A DNA stretch of 64,000 nucleotides from Lutimaribacter degradans (lineage in GTDB: Bacteria; Pseudomonadota; Alphaproteobacteria; Rhodobacterales; Rhodobacteraceae): contig NZ_JAMQGO010000001.1 of the NCBI RefSeq assembly GCF_023703375.1, forward strand, positions 620,001 to 684,000, read 5' to 3'. The notes beneath the pieces were generated by a model. The model was not told where the DNA came from. It worked only from the letters and a program-made list of their open reading frames with translations, and searched no databases. The position numbers and the translations under genes are program-made. Shown piece after piece: positions 44,119-52,821 of this stretch (position 1 is its first letter; each line of letters begins with the position of its first letter).

Positions 44119-45411
44119 TCAGTCGGTCGTGACGCCGCACCAATCAGCGATGAAAAGCGCGGTGGTCTGGGTCACGCGACGCATGCTTTCCAGGTCGACC
44201 CGTTCATTGAAGCCGTGGATGTTCTCGGCCTTGGGGCCATAGACCAAGGCGGGCGTATCGGCATAAAGCCCGAAAAAGCGGGCATCGGTCGTGCCGGTGC
44301 TGGATTTCGTTTCCAGCGCGGTGCCGGTGACAAGGCCATGCGCCGTTTCCAGCGCGCCGATGGCCTGCGCCGCGGCCTGGCTGCTATCTTCGCTCAGCGC
44401 ATAACCTTCGGCTGCAAAGCCGTTATAGACCACCTCGGGGCTGTTGTTGCGCAGGAACGCGTTTTTCTGCGCGGCGTCTTGCAGCGTGGTTTCGATCTCG
44501 TCGCGCAGATCTTGCAGATCCTGATCGGGATACAACCCCATCCGCACGTCGAAGACGCACCAGGCCGGCACCGAACTGGCCCAGTCGCCGCCTTCGATCT
44601 TGCCGACATTGAGGTTGAGCGGGTGGTGCACATCGGCGTATTGCGGATGCTTGCGGTCATCGGCGTTCCACCGTTCTTCAAGCTCGTGCAGCGCCGCGAT
44701 AAGCGGAATGGCAGCGTCGATCGCATTGGAACCCGTGCTGGCATAGGCCACGTGGGCAGGCAGCCCGCGCAGGCGCACCTGGAACCACAGAACGCCAAGC
44801 TGCGCCGTGACCAGCCCCTCGGCCAGCGGCTCGGGGATAAGCGCCGCGTCGGCGCGATAGCCGCGTTGCAGGCAGGCCAACGCGCCGTTGCCTGTGCATT
44901 CTTCCTCGACCACCGATTGGAAATGAATGTCGGCGGCAGGTGTCAGCCCGGCGTGGCGCAACGCGTCGAGCGCGAAAAGGTTGCTGGCCAGTCCCGCCTT
45001 CATATCACCGGCACCGCGCCCATACATCCAGCCATCATCGACACGGGGGGCATAAGGCGGGGTGTCCCACATGTCGGTCGGGCCCTCGGGCACCACGTCT
45101 ATATGCCCGTTCAGGATCAGCGACCGGCCTTTCGTGGTTGTGGCGCGGTGGGTGCCCACCACGTTCACCGCGTCGTCGTAATTTCCGATCACGGGCGAAA
45201 AACCGGGCATGTCGCGAATGTCGGCCACGTCGACCTGCCAGCGGTCAACCTCCATCCCGCGGGCGGCCAGTTCCCTGGCCATCAGGTTCTGCGCGGATTG
45301 TTCATTGCCACGGGTCGACGGGTGGGCCGTCAGCTCGGACAGGAACGCGACCTGGTCGTCCAACAAGGTGTCGACCGCGTGCAGGATCCTGGTTTTCAGT
45401 TCACGTTCCAT
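44119..45411 (-). CDS. M20-family (ArgE/DapE-type) deacylase
   Basis: A 430-residue metallo-amidohydrolase. Zinc ligands: His in LNGHIDVVPEG near residue 103, Asp in YGRGAGDMKAG, the Glu pair in VVEEECTGNG, and the C-terminal His in ENIHGFNERVD. The lid domain includes VAYASTGSNAIDAAI. It likely removes an acyl group from an N-acyl amino acid or diamine. The last gene of a five-gene operon after the CoA-transferase subunits (11-base gap). A GNAT acyltransferase in the same operon suggests an acetylation/deacetylation cycle in a degradative pathway. Confidence 0.9.
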   Translation of the reverse strand: MERELKTRILHAVDTLLDDQVAFLSELTAHPSTRGNEQSAQNLMARELAARGMEVDRWQVDVADIRDMPGFSPVIGNYDDAVNVVGTHRATTTKGRSLILNGHIDVVPEGPTDMWDTPPYAPRVDDGWMYGRGAGDMKAGLASNLFALDALRHAGLTPAADIHFQSVVEEECTGNGALACLQRGYRADAALIPEPLAEGLVTAQLGVLWFQVRLRGLPAHVAYASTGSNAIDAAIPLIAALHELEERWNADDRKHPQYADVHHPLNLNVGKIEGGDWASSVPAWCVFDVRMGLYPDQDLQDLRDEIETTLQDAAQKNAFLRNNSPEVVYNGFAAEGYALSEDSSQAAAQAIGALETAHGLVTGTALETKSSTGTTDARFFGLYADTPALVYGPKAENIHGFNERVDLESMRRVTQTTALFIADWCGVTTD

Positions 45412-45422
45412 CTGCTTTCCCC

Positions 45423-46076
45423 TCAGAATGTCGGTATGTCGCCCTCGGGCAGGTGCAGTGCTGCGCCCGTGGCCTTTTTAACTTGCGCCACCGTGACGCT
45501 CCGGGCCAGTTCGCGCAAGGCAAAGCCGGCCGGTGTCACGTCGATTACCGCCATGTCCGTGAAAATACGGTCGACGCATCCCGCCGCGGTCAATGGCAGG
45601 GTGCAGCGCGTCAGCAATTTCGGGTTGCCCGCCCGGTCGGTATGGGTGGTCAGTACCACGACGCGGCGGGCCTTTTGCGCCAGTTCCATGCCGCCGCCCG
45701 CACCGGGCGAGAATTTGCCGGGGATCTTCCAATTTGCAAGGTCGCCGTTCTCCGCCACCTCGAATGCACCCAGCATCGTCAGGTCCAGCCGCCCTGACCG
45801 CACCATCGCAAAACTGGTTGCGCTGTCGAAATAGGCGCTCCCCGGAATGGGTGAGACATAAGCCCCGCCGGCGTCGATCAGGTTCCGGTCGGCGGCGTCG
45901 AAGGGCAGGGTGGGGCCGATGCCTGTCATGCCGTTCTCGGTATGCAGGCAGACGGGAAAATCGGGGCCAAGGTGGTTGACCACCTGCGTCGGCAGGCCGA
46001 TCCCCAGGTTCACGGTCATGCCCGGCGCGATGTCGCGGGCGGCGCGGGCGATCAGGCGGAGTTTAGCGTCGGACAA
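45423..46076 (-). CDS. CoA-transferase subunit B
   Basis: A 217-residue subunit of a 3-oxoacid or acetate-type CoA-transferase. The catalytic Glu is in CLHTENGMTGIG near residue 44, followed by SFAMVRSGRLDLTMLG, GAGGGMELAQKA and the C-terminal ALREL region. The start is taken as TTG at 46076 because GAGGA lies 8 bases before it and the length then equals the normal 217; an in-frame ATG at 46115 lacks a ribosome-binding site. It overlaps subunit A by 14 bases. It shuttles CoA onto a short organic acid. Confidence 0.92.
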   Translation of the reverse strand: MSDAKLRLIARAARDIAPGMTVNLGIGLPTQVVNHLGPDFPVCLHTENGMTGIGPTLPFDAADRNLIDAGGAYVSPIPGSAYFDSATSFAMVRSGRLDLTMLGAFEVAENGDLANWKIPGKFSPGAGGGMELAQKARRVVVLTTHTDRAGNPKLLTRCTLPLTAAGCVDRIFTDMAVIDVTPAGFALRELARSVTVAQVKKATGAALHLPEGDIPTF

Positions 46077-46755
46077 CGGCGTATTCCTCGGACAGTTCGG
46101 GGATGTGAACGACATGATCGACAAAGGGGCCGGGGGTGTGAACGTGGTCGGGCGCCAGTGCGCCAAGCGCGACCAGCTTCTCGGTCTCGACGATCACGGT
46201 CTTGGCGGCCATCGCCATCAGCGGAGAGAAATTGCGCGCCGTGGCGGCATAGCAAAGGTTGCCGAACGGGTCGGCCTGCGCCGCGTGAAGCACCGCAACA
46301 TCGGCGCGCAGGGCGGTTTCGATCATTGCCGTTTCGCCGTTTACCTCGACCCGCGGCTTGCCCGCGCCCATCTCGGTGTCGATGCCGATATCGGTGACGA
46401 TCGCCTTGAGCCCGGCACCGCCGGCCCGGATGCGTTCGGCCAACATGCCTTGCGCGCAGAACTCCACCTCGATCTCGCCGGCGTTCATCATGCGAATGGC
46501 GTTCGCGTTCAGCCCCAGGTGGGTCGTGATCAGCCGCCGCACGCAACCCGCGACCAGCAGGTGGTCGACGCCCATCCCGGTTTCATTGGCGTCATTCTTT
46601 ATGATCGTCAGGTCGCGTTTGTTCTGGCGCACAAGTTCACGGATCATCAGGAACGGCGTGCCCGGAACGCCGAAGCCGCCCAGCATCACCGTGGCCCCAT
46701 CAGGGATCGCGGCGATGGCGGATTCCATCGTGGTTGTCTTGTCAGGCAGTTTCAT
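46063..46755 (-). CDS. CoA-transferase subunit A
   Basis: A 230-residue subunit with CoA-binding motif GATVMLGGFGVPGTP near residue 20, LVAGCVRRLITTHLG, GTP... GAGKPRVEVNG and RADVAVLHAAQADPFGN near residue 150. It pairs with subunit B encoded just downstream. Its ATG overlaps the stop of the GNAT gene by 4 bases. The substrate acid is not identifiable; the AtoD/ScoA family covers acetoacetate, 3-oxoadipate and others. Confidence 0.93.
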   Translation of the reverse strand: MKLPDKTTTMESAIAAIPDGATVMLGGFGVPGTPFLMIRELVRQNKRDLTIIKNDANETGMGVDHLLVAGCVRRLITTHLGLNANAIRMMNAGEIEVEFCAQGMLAERIRAGGAGLKAIVTDIGIDTEMGAGKPRVEVNGETAMIETALRADVAVLHAAQADPFGNLCYAATARNFSPLMAMAAKTVIVETEKLVALGALAPDHVHTPGPFVDHVVHIPELSEEYAVVRR

Positions 46756-47216
46756 GCCGTCTCCGTCAGTTGAGTGAATTGCGCGCCTTCCAGCGACAGT
46801 TGCACCGCGTCATCATGGGGAGCCATGCCAAGCCGATCGTAAAAGGCCAGCGCGGTTTCATTGCTTCGTGCCGCCGACAGGATCAGGAAGCGCGCATCCC
46901 ATTCATCCCGCGCGGCACGGCCTGCCGCGGCCAGCAGGGCCCGGCCCAACCCGGTGCCCCGCGCATTGGCACCTACGAACAGATCCTGGACATAGAGGCC
47001 CATTTCACCACGTAGCGACGAATAATACGGGAAAAACAAAACCATGCCCGACGCAGTTGATCCGTTTTCCGCGATAAGAACACGGAATCGGGCAAAGTCG
47101 CGGCGCAGGGTATCGGCCGAGCCGCGATGCTGGCCCAAGTCACCCACGTGGCCCGACAGCGCCCGTGTCATCGCGGCGATGGTCGCGGCATCTTCTGGCG
47201 TGGCGGGCCGGATCAT
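46752..47216 (-). CDS. GNAT-family N-acetyltransferase
   Basis: A 154-residue GCN5-related acetyltransferase. It starts IRPATPEDAATIAAMTRAL; the acetyl-CoA loop (motif A) is VGANARGTGLGRALL near residue 84, followed by AARSNETALAFYDRLGM (motif B). Substrate probably an amine. Its ATG overlaps the aminotransferase stop by 4 bases and its stop overlaps CoA-transferase subunit A, so it is firmly part of the operon and not a stray gene. Confidence 0.9.
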   Translation of the reverse strand: MIRPATPEDAATIAAMTRALSGHVGDLGQHRGSADTLRRDFARFRVLIAENGSTASGMVLFFPYYSSLRGEMGLYVQDLFVGANARGTGLGRALLAAAGRAARDEWDARFLILSAARSNETALAFYDRLGMAPHDDAVQLSLEGAQFTQLTETA

Positions 47217-48553
47217 GCGGCGCTGCGCTCCAGCCCGGATTCGGCCGCGAACTCATCCAGCGAGGCAATCAACAGTTCCATAAGCTCATCCACTTGCGCC
47301 TGGGTGGAGATCATCGGCGGACAAACAAGGAAGTGATCGCCCGAAAGCCCCCCCCGCGTTCGGCGCGAATAGATGATCAACCCCTTTTCATAGGCGATAT
47401 CGACCAGCCGGGAATGGGCATTCAGTCCGGTGGGCAGTGGCTCTTTCGTCACCCGGTCAGACATGATTTCGAAGGCCAGCAACAACCCCTTGCCGCGCAC
47501 GTCGCCGATGAAGGGAAACCGGTTCATCAGCGCGGACAGCCGTGATTTGAGGTAATCGCCCGTCCGGGCGGCGTTGTCGATCAGCCCCGCGCGGTGGATC
47601 TCGTCGATCACGGCGGCGCCCGCGGCACAGGCCAGCGGGTTGCCCGCATAGGTGTGACCATGCGCAAAGCCGCCGGCATCCAGCACCGTTTCGACAATGT
47701 CATCGCGCGCGATCATCGCGCCAAGCGGCACGTAGCCGCCGCCGAACCCCTTGGAGATCGAAATAAGGTCAGGCGCCGTGCCCCAATGATCCGCGCCCCA
47801 GAATCGCCCGGTGCGTCCGCCGCCCGACATCACCTCGTCATGGATCAAAAGCACACCGTAAGTATCGCAAATCTGGCGTATTCTTTGCATGTAACCGTCA
47901 GGCGGCACCAGCGCCCCGGTCGAGGCGCCGCCCACTGGCTCGACGATGAATGCCAGTACGGTTTCGGGCCCTTCATCCAGGATTTTCTGTTCCAGCATGT
48001 CGGCGTAATGATGGCCAGTGGCCGGGTCGTCAGCGTCAAGCCCGTCAAGATAGGCGCGCGGAGCGGGGATTTTCGGCATCCTTTGCATCATCGGGTCAAA
48101 CGGTGTCGAGAGCGGCGCATAGCCCGTTACCGCCAGCGCCCCCAGCGTGCTGCCGTGGTACGAGGGCATCCGTGAAATCACCTTGAACCGCTGCGCCTGG
48201 CCCTTGGCCAGCGCATATTGCCGCGCCAGTTTCAGCGTGCTTTCCACTGCTTCCGAGCCGCCCGAGACGAAGAACACCCGGTTCATGCCATCGGGGCACA
48301 GCGCGGCGGTTTTCTCGGCCAGCAATTCGGATGCGTCGGTCTGGAAATGCAGCCGGTAGCCAAAGGTCGATTTTTCCATCTGCTGGCGCATCGCGTCCAG
48401 GACGGCGGGGTTGGAATGGCCGATATTGCTGACCATCGCTCCGCTGGAGCCGTCGATATACCGCTTGCCCGATTGGTCCCACATGTAGATCCCCTCGGCG
48501 CGGTCAAGCGCGGGGCGGGGCAGGCGGGATTGGTAGAAAAGTTTGCTGGCCAT
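47213..48553 (-). CDS. Class III (omega) aminotransferase
   Basis: A 446-residue fold-type I aminotransferase acting on a terminal amino group of an amino acid or diamine. VFFVSGGSEAVESTLKLARQ near residue 91, HDEVMSGGGRTGRFWG near residue 232 (PLP-ring Asp), and the Schiff-base Lys in DLISISKGFGGGYVPLGA near residue 262. First gene of the operon aminotransferase-GNAT-CoA-transferase A-B-deacylase. AGGAA lies upstream of the ATG at 48553. A divergent LysR gene begins 71 bases away and likely regulates it. Confidence 0.94.
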   Translation of the reverse strand: MASKLFYQSRLPRPALDRAEGIYMWDQSGKRYIDGSSGAMVSNIGHSNPAVLDAMRQQMEKSTFGYRLHFQTDASELLAEKTAALCPDGMNRVFFVSGGSEAVESTLKLARQYALAKGQAQRFKVISRMPSYHGSTLGALAVTGYAPLSTPFDPMMQRMPKIPAPRAYLDGLDADDPATGHHYADMLEQKILDEGPETVLAFIVEPVGGASTGALVPPDGYMQRIRQICDTYGVLLIHDEVMSGGGRTGRFWGADHWGTAPDLISISKGFGGGYVPLGAMIARDDIVETVLDAGGFAHGHTYAGNPLACAAGAAVIDEIHRAGLIDNAARTGDYLKSRLSALMNRFPFIGDVRGKGLLLAFEIMSDRVTKEPLPTGLNAHSRLVDIAYEKGLIIYSRRTRGGLSGDHFLVCPPMISTQAQVDELMELLIASLDEFAAESGLERSAA

Positions 48554-48624
48554 CTGTCTGGTTCCTGTCAGGGGTGTGGAAAACCCTTGCACGGGTCTGT
48601 CATTCGTTCAAATTGATAAATGGA

Positions 48625-49608
48625 ATGAACGACATTGATGAAAATAATGCCACCCCCTCGGGTGAGCGCTTCGTCAGCCAGCTTGACTGGAACCTTCTGC
48701 GCAGTTTCGTGGTGATCGTCGAGGCTGGAAGCATCACCACCGCCGCGCGGCGCTTGCTGCGCGGGCAACCGGCTGTCAGCCTGGCGCTGAAGCGGTTGGA
48801 AGAGGCGCTGGATACCCGGTTGATCGAGCGGGGCCATGGCCAGTTCGCCCTGACCGAGGCAGGGCGCGCGCTGTACCAGGAATGTGCCGATCTTTACGGC
48901 GGCGTCGCGCGGTTACCCGACCTGGCGGCGCGGGCCGAGGTCGAGGTGTCGGGCCAGGTTTCGATCGCGCTGGCCAGCCACGTGGTCACGCCGCTTCTGG
49001 ATGACCTGCTGGCCAGAACTCATGCCGATCATCCGCGGGTGCGTTTTCGCCTGCGCACCGCCACCAGCGCCGAGGTTGCCCGCGCGGTGCAGGATCGTAC
49101 CGCCAGCTTCGGCATTTGTCTTGCGAACCGGCAGAACCCCGACCTTGATTACGCGGTTCTATACCGCGAATTCTTCGGGTTCTATTGCGGGCCGGACCAT
49201 CCGTTGTTCGGCCGGGCGGGTCTGACGCTCGATGATTTGCGCGGCCGCGATGCCGTGGCCTTTGAAACCGATGATTTGAACGATGCGTTGCGGCCGGTTG
49301 CGCTGTTGCGTCGGCAAAGCGCGCTGGACCAGACGGTGGTAGGCCGCTCCAGCCAGCTTGAAGAGGTGCGGCGCATGATCCTGTGCGGGCTTGGCATTGG
49401 CGCGCTGCCAGTTCATGTCGCCGCGCGCGACGTGGCCGACGGGTTGCTGTGGCGCCTGCCGCCCTATGACGATCCGCCTGCGGTCGATATCTTTCTTGTC
49501 GCCAATCCGCGCAAGCGGTTGAACCGCGCCGAGGCGTTGATGATCGACGACCTGCGACGGTCAATCGCCACCATGCCGCTTGGCGCGCGCACCTATCCAG
49601 GCGGCTGA
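48625..49608 (+). CDS. LysR-family regulator
   Basis: A 327-residue LysR-type regulator. Winged HTH: LLRSFVVIVEAGSITTAARR with LRGQPAVSLALKRLEE near residue 30; effector-binding domain from about residue 95. ATG at 48625 is chosen as it starts just before the conserved domain; the 5' open frame extends a few codons. Divergent transcription from the catabolic operon, with a 71-base shared promoter region, suggests it controls that operon in response to a pathway metabolite. It converges with the dipeptidase gene. Confidence 0.9.
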   Translation: MNDIDENNATPSGERFVSQLDWNLLRSFVVIVEAGSITTAARRLLRGQPAVSLALKRLEEALDTRLIERGHGQFALTEAGRALYQECADLYGGVARLPDLAARAEVEVSGQVSIALASHVVTPLLDDLLARTHADHPRVRFRLRTATSAEVARAVQDRTASFGICLANRQNPDLDYAVLYREFFGFYCGPDHPLFGRAGLTLDDLRGRDAVAFETDDLNDALRPVALLRRQSALDQTVVGRSSQLEEVRRMILCGLGIGALPVHVAARDVADGLLWRLPPYDDPPAVDIFLVANPRKRLNRAEALMIDDLRRSIATMPLGARTYPGG

Positions 49609-49672
49609 CGCGTGCCAAGCGCCGGCCGGGCAGGCGCGCAGCCAGCCCGAAAGCGGTCTCGGGCTGATTGCG

Positions 49673-51049
49673 CTACGCCAGCTTTCCCAGCATCCGCGCC
49701 CAGCTGCGGATGCCCTTGTGAAAGCTGTCGATGTCGTATTTCTCGTTGGGGGAGTGGATGTTGTCGTCATCCTTGGCAAAGCCGGTCAGCAACGCGTCTA
49801 TCCCCAGGATCGCCTTGAAATGCCCGGCGATGGGGATCGAGCCGCCACAGCCGATGAAAGCCGCCTCTTCGCCCCATTCCTCGGTCAAGGCGTCGCGGGT
49901 CTGTTCGAAAAGCGGGTGGTCGGTGACCATGCGGCTGCCGCCCGCGCCACCGGACAGCTTGAACTCGGCGGTGCAGTCGGCGGGCAGTTGCGCGGTGATC
50001 CAGTCGCGGAAATTCTGCCGGATCGCCTGCGGGTCCTGGTCGCCCACGAGCCGGAAACTGACCTTTGCATGGGCTTCGGCCGGCAGCACGGTCTTGAACC
50101 CCGCGCCGGTATAGCCACCCCAGATGCCGTTTATCTCGGCCGTCGGGCGTGACCAGATCATTTCCAGCGGTGTGCGGTCCTGTTCGCCGGCGGGCACCGA
50201 CAGGTTCACATCGCCCAGGAAGGTGGCGTGATCGAACCCGAGTGCCGCCCATTGCTCGGCTATCTCGGGGTCGAGATCGGGAACACCGTCATAGAAATGC
50301 GGGATGGTGACCCGTCCCGTGTCGTCATGCATCCCGCCCAGGATACGGGTCAGTACGCGAATGGGGTTCATCGCCACGCCGCCATACATACCCGAATGCA
50401 AATCGCGGCTGGCGGCATGAATGGTGACTTCCTCGGCCACCATGCCGCGCAGCATGGTCATGATCGCGGGCGTTTTCGACTGGAACAGCCCCGTGTCACA
50501 AATCAGTGCCAGGTCGGCGCGCAGCTCGTCGGCGTTTTCCTTGAGAAACGGCACCAGCGAGGGCGAGCTCGATTCCTCTTCGCCTTCGAACAGGATGGTC
50601 AGGCGGCAGGGCAGGTCGCCATTCACGGCCTTCCACGCGCGGCACGCCTCTACAAAGGTCATCAGCTGGCCCTTGTCGTCGCTGGCGCCGCGGGCGCGGA
50701 TCGTCTTGCCGTGGGGCCCGTCGACAACCGCCGGGTCGAACGGATCGCTTTCCCAAAGCGCCAGGGGGTCGACCGGCTGCACGTCGTAATGGCCATAAAA
50801 CAGCAGGTGCGGGGCGTCTGCCGGCCCGTCCATGTGCCCGACCACCATCGGGTGCCCCGGCGTCGGGCGCACGGCGGCATCCAGCCCGATGCCGCGCAGG
50901 TCGGCCGCCAGCCATTCCGCCGCGCGCTGGCAGTCATCGGCAAAGGCGGGGTCGGTCGAGATCGAGCGGATGCGCAAAAGATCCTGCAGGCGGGCAATGG
51001 CGTTGGGCAGATCGGCGTCGATGTGGCTGAGCACGGCGTCTTGTGTCAT
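49673..51049 (-). CDS. M20-family dipeptidase/metallopeptidase
   Basis: A 458-residue di-zinc peptidase of the carnosinase/PepV-like branch. Ligands: His in LLFYGHYDVQPVD near residue 86, Asp in RGASDDKGQLM, the Glu pair in EGEEESSSPSL, Asp in LICDTG, and His in NIHSPNEKYD. The dimerisation lid runs about residues 200-340 (RDLHSGMYGG). It hydrolyses short peptides or N-acyl amino acids. ATG at 51049 is used. It is a separate unit next to the LysR/aminotransferase operon, possibly supplying its amino acids. Confidence 0.9.
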   Translation of the reverse strand: MTQDAVLSHIDADLPNAIARLQDLLRIRSISTDPAFADDCQRAAEWLAADLRGIGLDAAVRPTPGHPMVVGHMDGPADAPHLLFYGHYDVQPVDPLALWESDPFDPAVVDGPHGKTIRARGASDDKGQLMTFVEACRAWKAVNGDLPCRLTILFEGEEESSSPSLVPFLKENADELRADLALICDTGLFQSKTPAIMTMLRGMVAEEVTIHAASRDLHSGMYGGVAMNPIRVLTRILGGMHDDTGRVTIPHFYDGVPDLDPEIAEQWAALGFDHATFLGDVNLSVPAGEQDRTPLEMIWSRPTAEINGIWGGYTGAGFKTVLPAEAHAKVSFRLVGDQDPQAIRQNFRDWITAQLPADCTAEFKLSGGAGGSRMVTDHPLFEQTRDALTEEWGEEAAFIGCGGSIPIAGHFKAILGIDALLTGFAKDDDNIHSPNEKYDIDSFHKGIRSWARMLGKLA

Positions 51050-51336
51050 CTCGGTGTCCTGTCTCTTTTTGGTCGCACCCTTTGTGGGCAGTTCCGGCGC
51101 AAGGTGCAACAGCGCGCCGGCCGCGATCAGCGGCCACGGGTGTGGTAATGCGGTGCCGGGCGTTTGTCACGTCCGCCCCTTCGGTTGGTCTTGCCGGGCA
51201 ATGCCGGCCGGGGCCTTGGAACTCGTGCCGCTCCACCCCATTTCCGGGGCGTCGGCGGCGCTGGCCGTGCAACGGGCGGTACATGCTGGTGGTTCGCCGT
51301 TTCGGCGGATGAAAAACGCTGGAATTCGTCGTTTTC

Positions 51337-51350
51337 TTGACCTGAATCAT
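51337..51350 (+). promoter_or_regulatory. FnrL-like site upstream of hemA
   Basis: TTGAC-CTGA-ATCAT matches the FNR consensus TTGAT-N4-ATCAA at 8 of 10 defined bases, 131 bases before the hemA start. In Rhodobacter, hemA is induced at low oxygen through FnrL, so a site here is expected. The rest of 51050-51480 has no gene. Confidence 0.4.
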
Positions 51351-51480
51351 GTCAGCCCTTGCGCGTCAAAATGTAACCTGTGCAAGAATGCGTGTGAAAC
51401 CTAATGTTATTCACGAATGCGAATACGGCAGTCGGCAGGCTGCCCGGGCGCGATACGAACAGGACCAAAAGGGGATGCGC

Positions 51481-52710
51481 GTGGACTATAACGCTCAGCT
51501 TGATCAAGCCATCAACCGTCTGCACCAAGAAGGCCGCTATCGCACCTTCATCGATATAGAACGCGAAAAGGGTAATTTTCCCCATGCGGTCTGGCATCGC
51601 CCGGACGGCGAAAAGCAGCCCGTGACGATCTGGTGCGGCAACGATTACCTGGGCATGGGCCAGAACCCCGAGGTGCTGTCGGCCATGGCCGAGGCGCTTG
51701 ACGCAACAGGCGCGGGTTCGGGCGGGACGCGCAACATTTCGGGCACGACCGTCTATCACAAGCGGCTCGAGGCCGAACTGGCCGACCTGCATGGCAAGGA
51801 AGCCGCGCTGCTGTTCACCAGCGCCTATATCGCAAATGACGCGACCTTGAGCACGCTGCCCAAGCTGTTTCCCGGCCTTATCATCTATTCGGACGCGTTG
51901 AACCACGCCTCGATGATCGAAGGTGTTCGCCGCAATGGCGGGGCCAAGCGCATCTTCCGCCACAATGACGTGGCGCATCTGCGCGAGTTGCTGGCCGCCG
52001 ACGACCCCGCCGCGCCCAAGCTGATCGCCTTTGAATCGGTCTATTCGATGGATGGCGATTTCGGCCCGATCGAGGCGATCTGCGATATCGCCGATGAATT
52101 CGGTGCGATGACCTATATCGACGAGGTGCACGCCGTGGGGATGTATGGCCACCGTGGCGGTGGCGTGACCGAGCGTGACCGCCTGGCCCATCGCATCGAC
52201 ATCATCAACGGTACCCTTGCAAAGGCCTATGGCGTGATGGGCGGCTATATCGCGGCAAGCGCGAAAATGTGCGACGCCATACGCTCTTACGCGCCGGGGT
52301 TCATCTTTACCACCTCGCTGCCGCCCAGCGTGGCGGCCGGGGCCGCGGCCTCTGTCGCCTTCCTGAAAACCGACGCGGGCCGCGAATTGCGGGCGCGCCA
52401 CCAGGAACAGGCCAAGGTGCTGAAACTGCGGCTCAAGGGGATGGGCCTGCCGATCATCGACCATGGCAGCCATATAGTGCCGGTCATCGTCGGCGACCCG
52501 GTGCACACCAAGCAGCTGTCCGACATGCTGCTTGAGCAGTTCGGCATCTACGTGCAGCCCATCAACTTTCCCACCGTGCCGCGCGGCACCGAGCGTCTGC
52601 GGTTCACCCCGTCGCCGGTGCACGGGCCGGGCGAGATTGCCAAATTGGTGGGCGCGATGGATGAATTGTGGAGCCATTGTGCGCTGAATCGTGCCGAAAT
52701 GAGCGCCTGA
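51481..52710 (+). CDS. hemA: 5-aminolevulinate synthase
   Basis: Condenses glycine and succinyl-CoA to 5-aminolevulinate, first step of tetrapyrrole synthesis by the C4 route of alphaproteobacteria. 409 residues. Conserved: [17 protein letters not shown] near residue 17, [25 protein letters not shown] (PLP-phosphate), [11 protein letters not shown], and the Schiff-base Lys in [15 protein letters not shown] near residue 248. GTG at 51481 is preferred: the reading then starts at [10 protein letters not shown], like Rhodobacter HemA, and AAGGGG lies at good spacing. ATG at 51475 is too close to that site. Confidence 0.95.
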   Translation: MDYNAQLDQAINRLHQEGRYRTFIDIEREKGNFPHAVWHRPDGEKQPVTIWCGNDYLGMGQNPEVLSAMAEALDATGAGSGGTRNISGTTVYHKRLEAELADLHGKEAALLFTSAYIANDATLSTLPKLFPGLIIYSDALNHASMIEGVRRNGGAKRIFRHNDVAHLRELLAADDPAAPKLIAFESVYSMDGDFGPIEAICDIADEFGAMTYIDEVHAVGMYGHRGGGVTERDRLAHRIDIINGTLAKAYGVMGGYIAASAKMCDAIRSYAPGFIFTTSLPPSVAAGAAASVAFLKTDAGRELRARHQEQAKVLKLRLKGMGLPIIDHGSHIVPVIVGDPVHTKQLSDMLLEQFGIYVQPINFPTVPRGTERLRFTPSPVHGPGEIAKLVGAMDELWSHCALNRAEMSA

Positions 52711-52821
52711 CCGGCAGACGGTTATAATCTTTCTTGCGTCATGGTAGCTTGGCATTAAGAAATAAGACGACTCGAATCCGGGGATGGGGCCGAGCTTGTC
52801 GTTAACACGGGGCAGAGACGC

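Noticed and set aside
46077..46115. ATG 46115 as start of CoA-transferase B
   Set aside because: It lacks a ribosome-binding site and would give 53 bases of overlap; TTG 46076 has GAGGA at good spacing and normal length.
50934..51480. A small minus-strand gene in the gap upstream of hemA
   Set aside because: The reading frame has no ribosome-binding site, no recognisable domain and an arginine-rich composition typical of antisense frames in GC-rich DNA.
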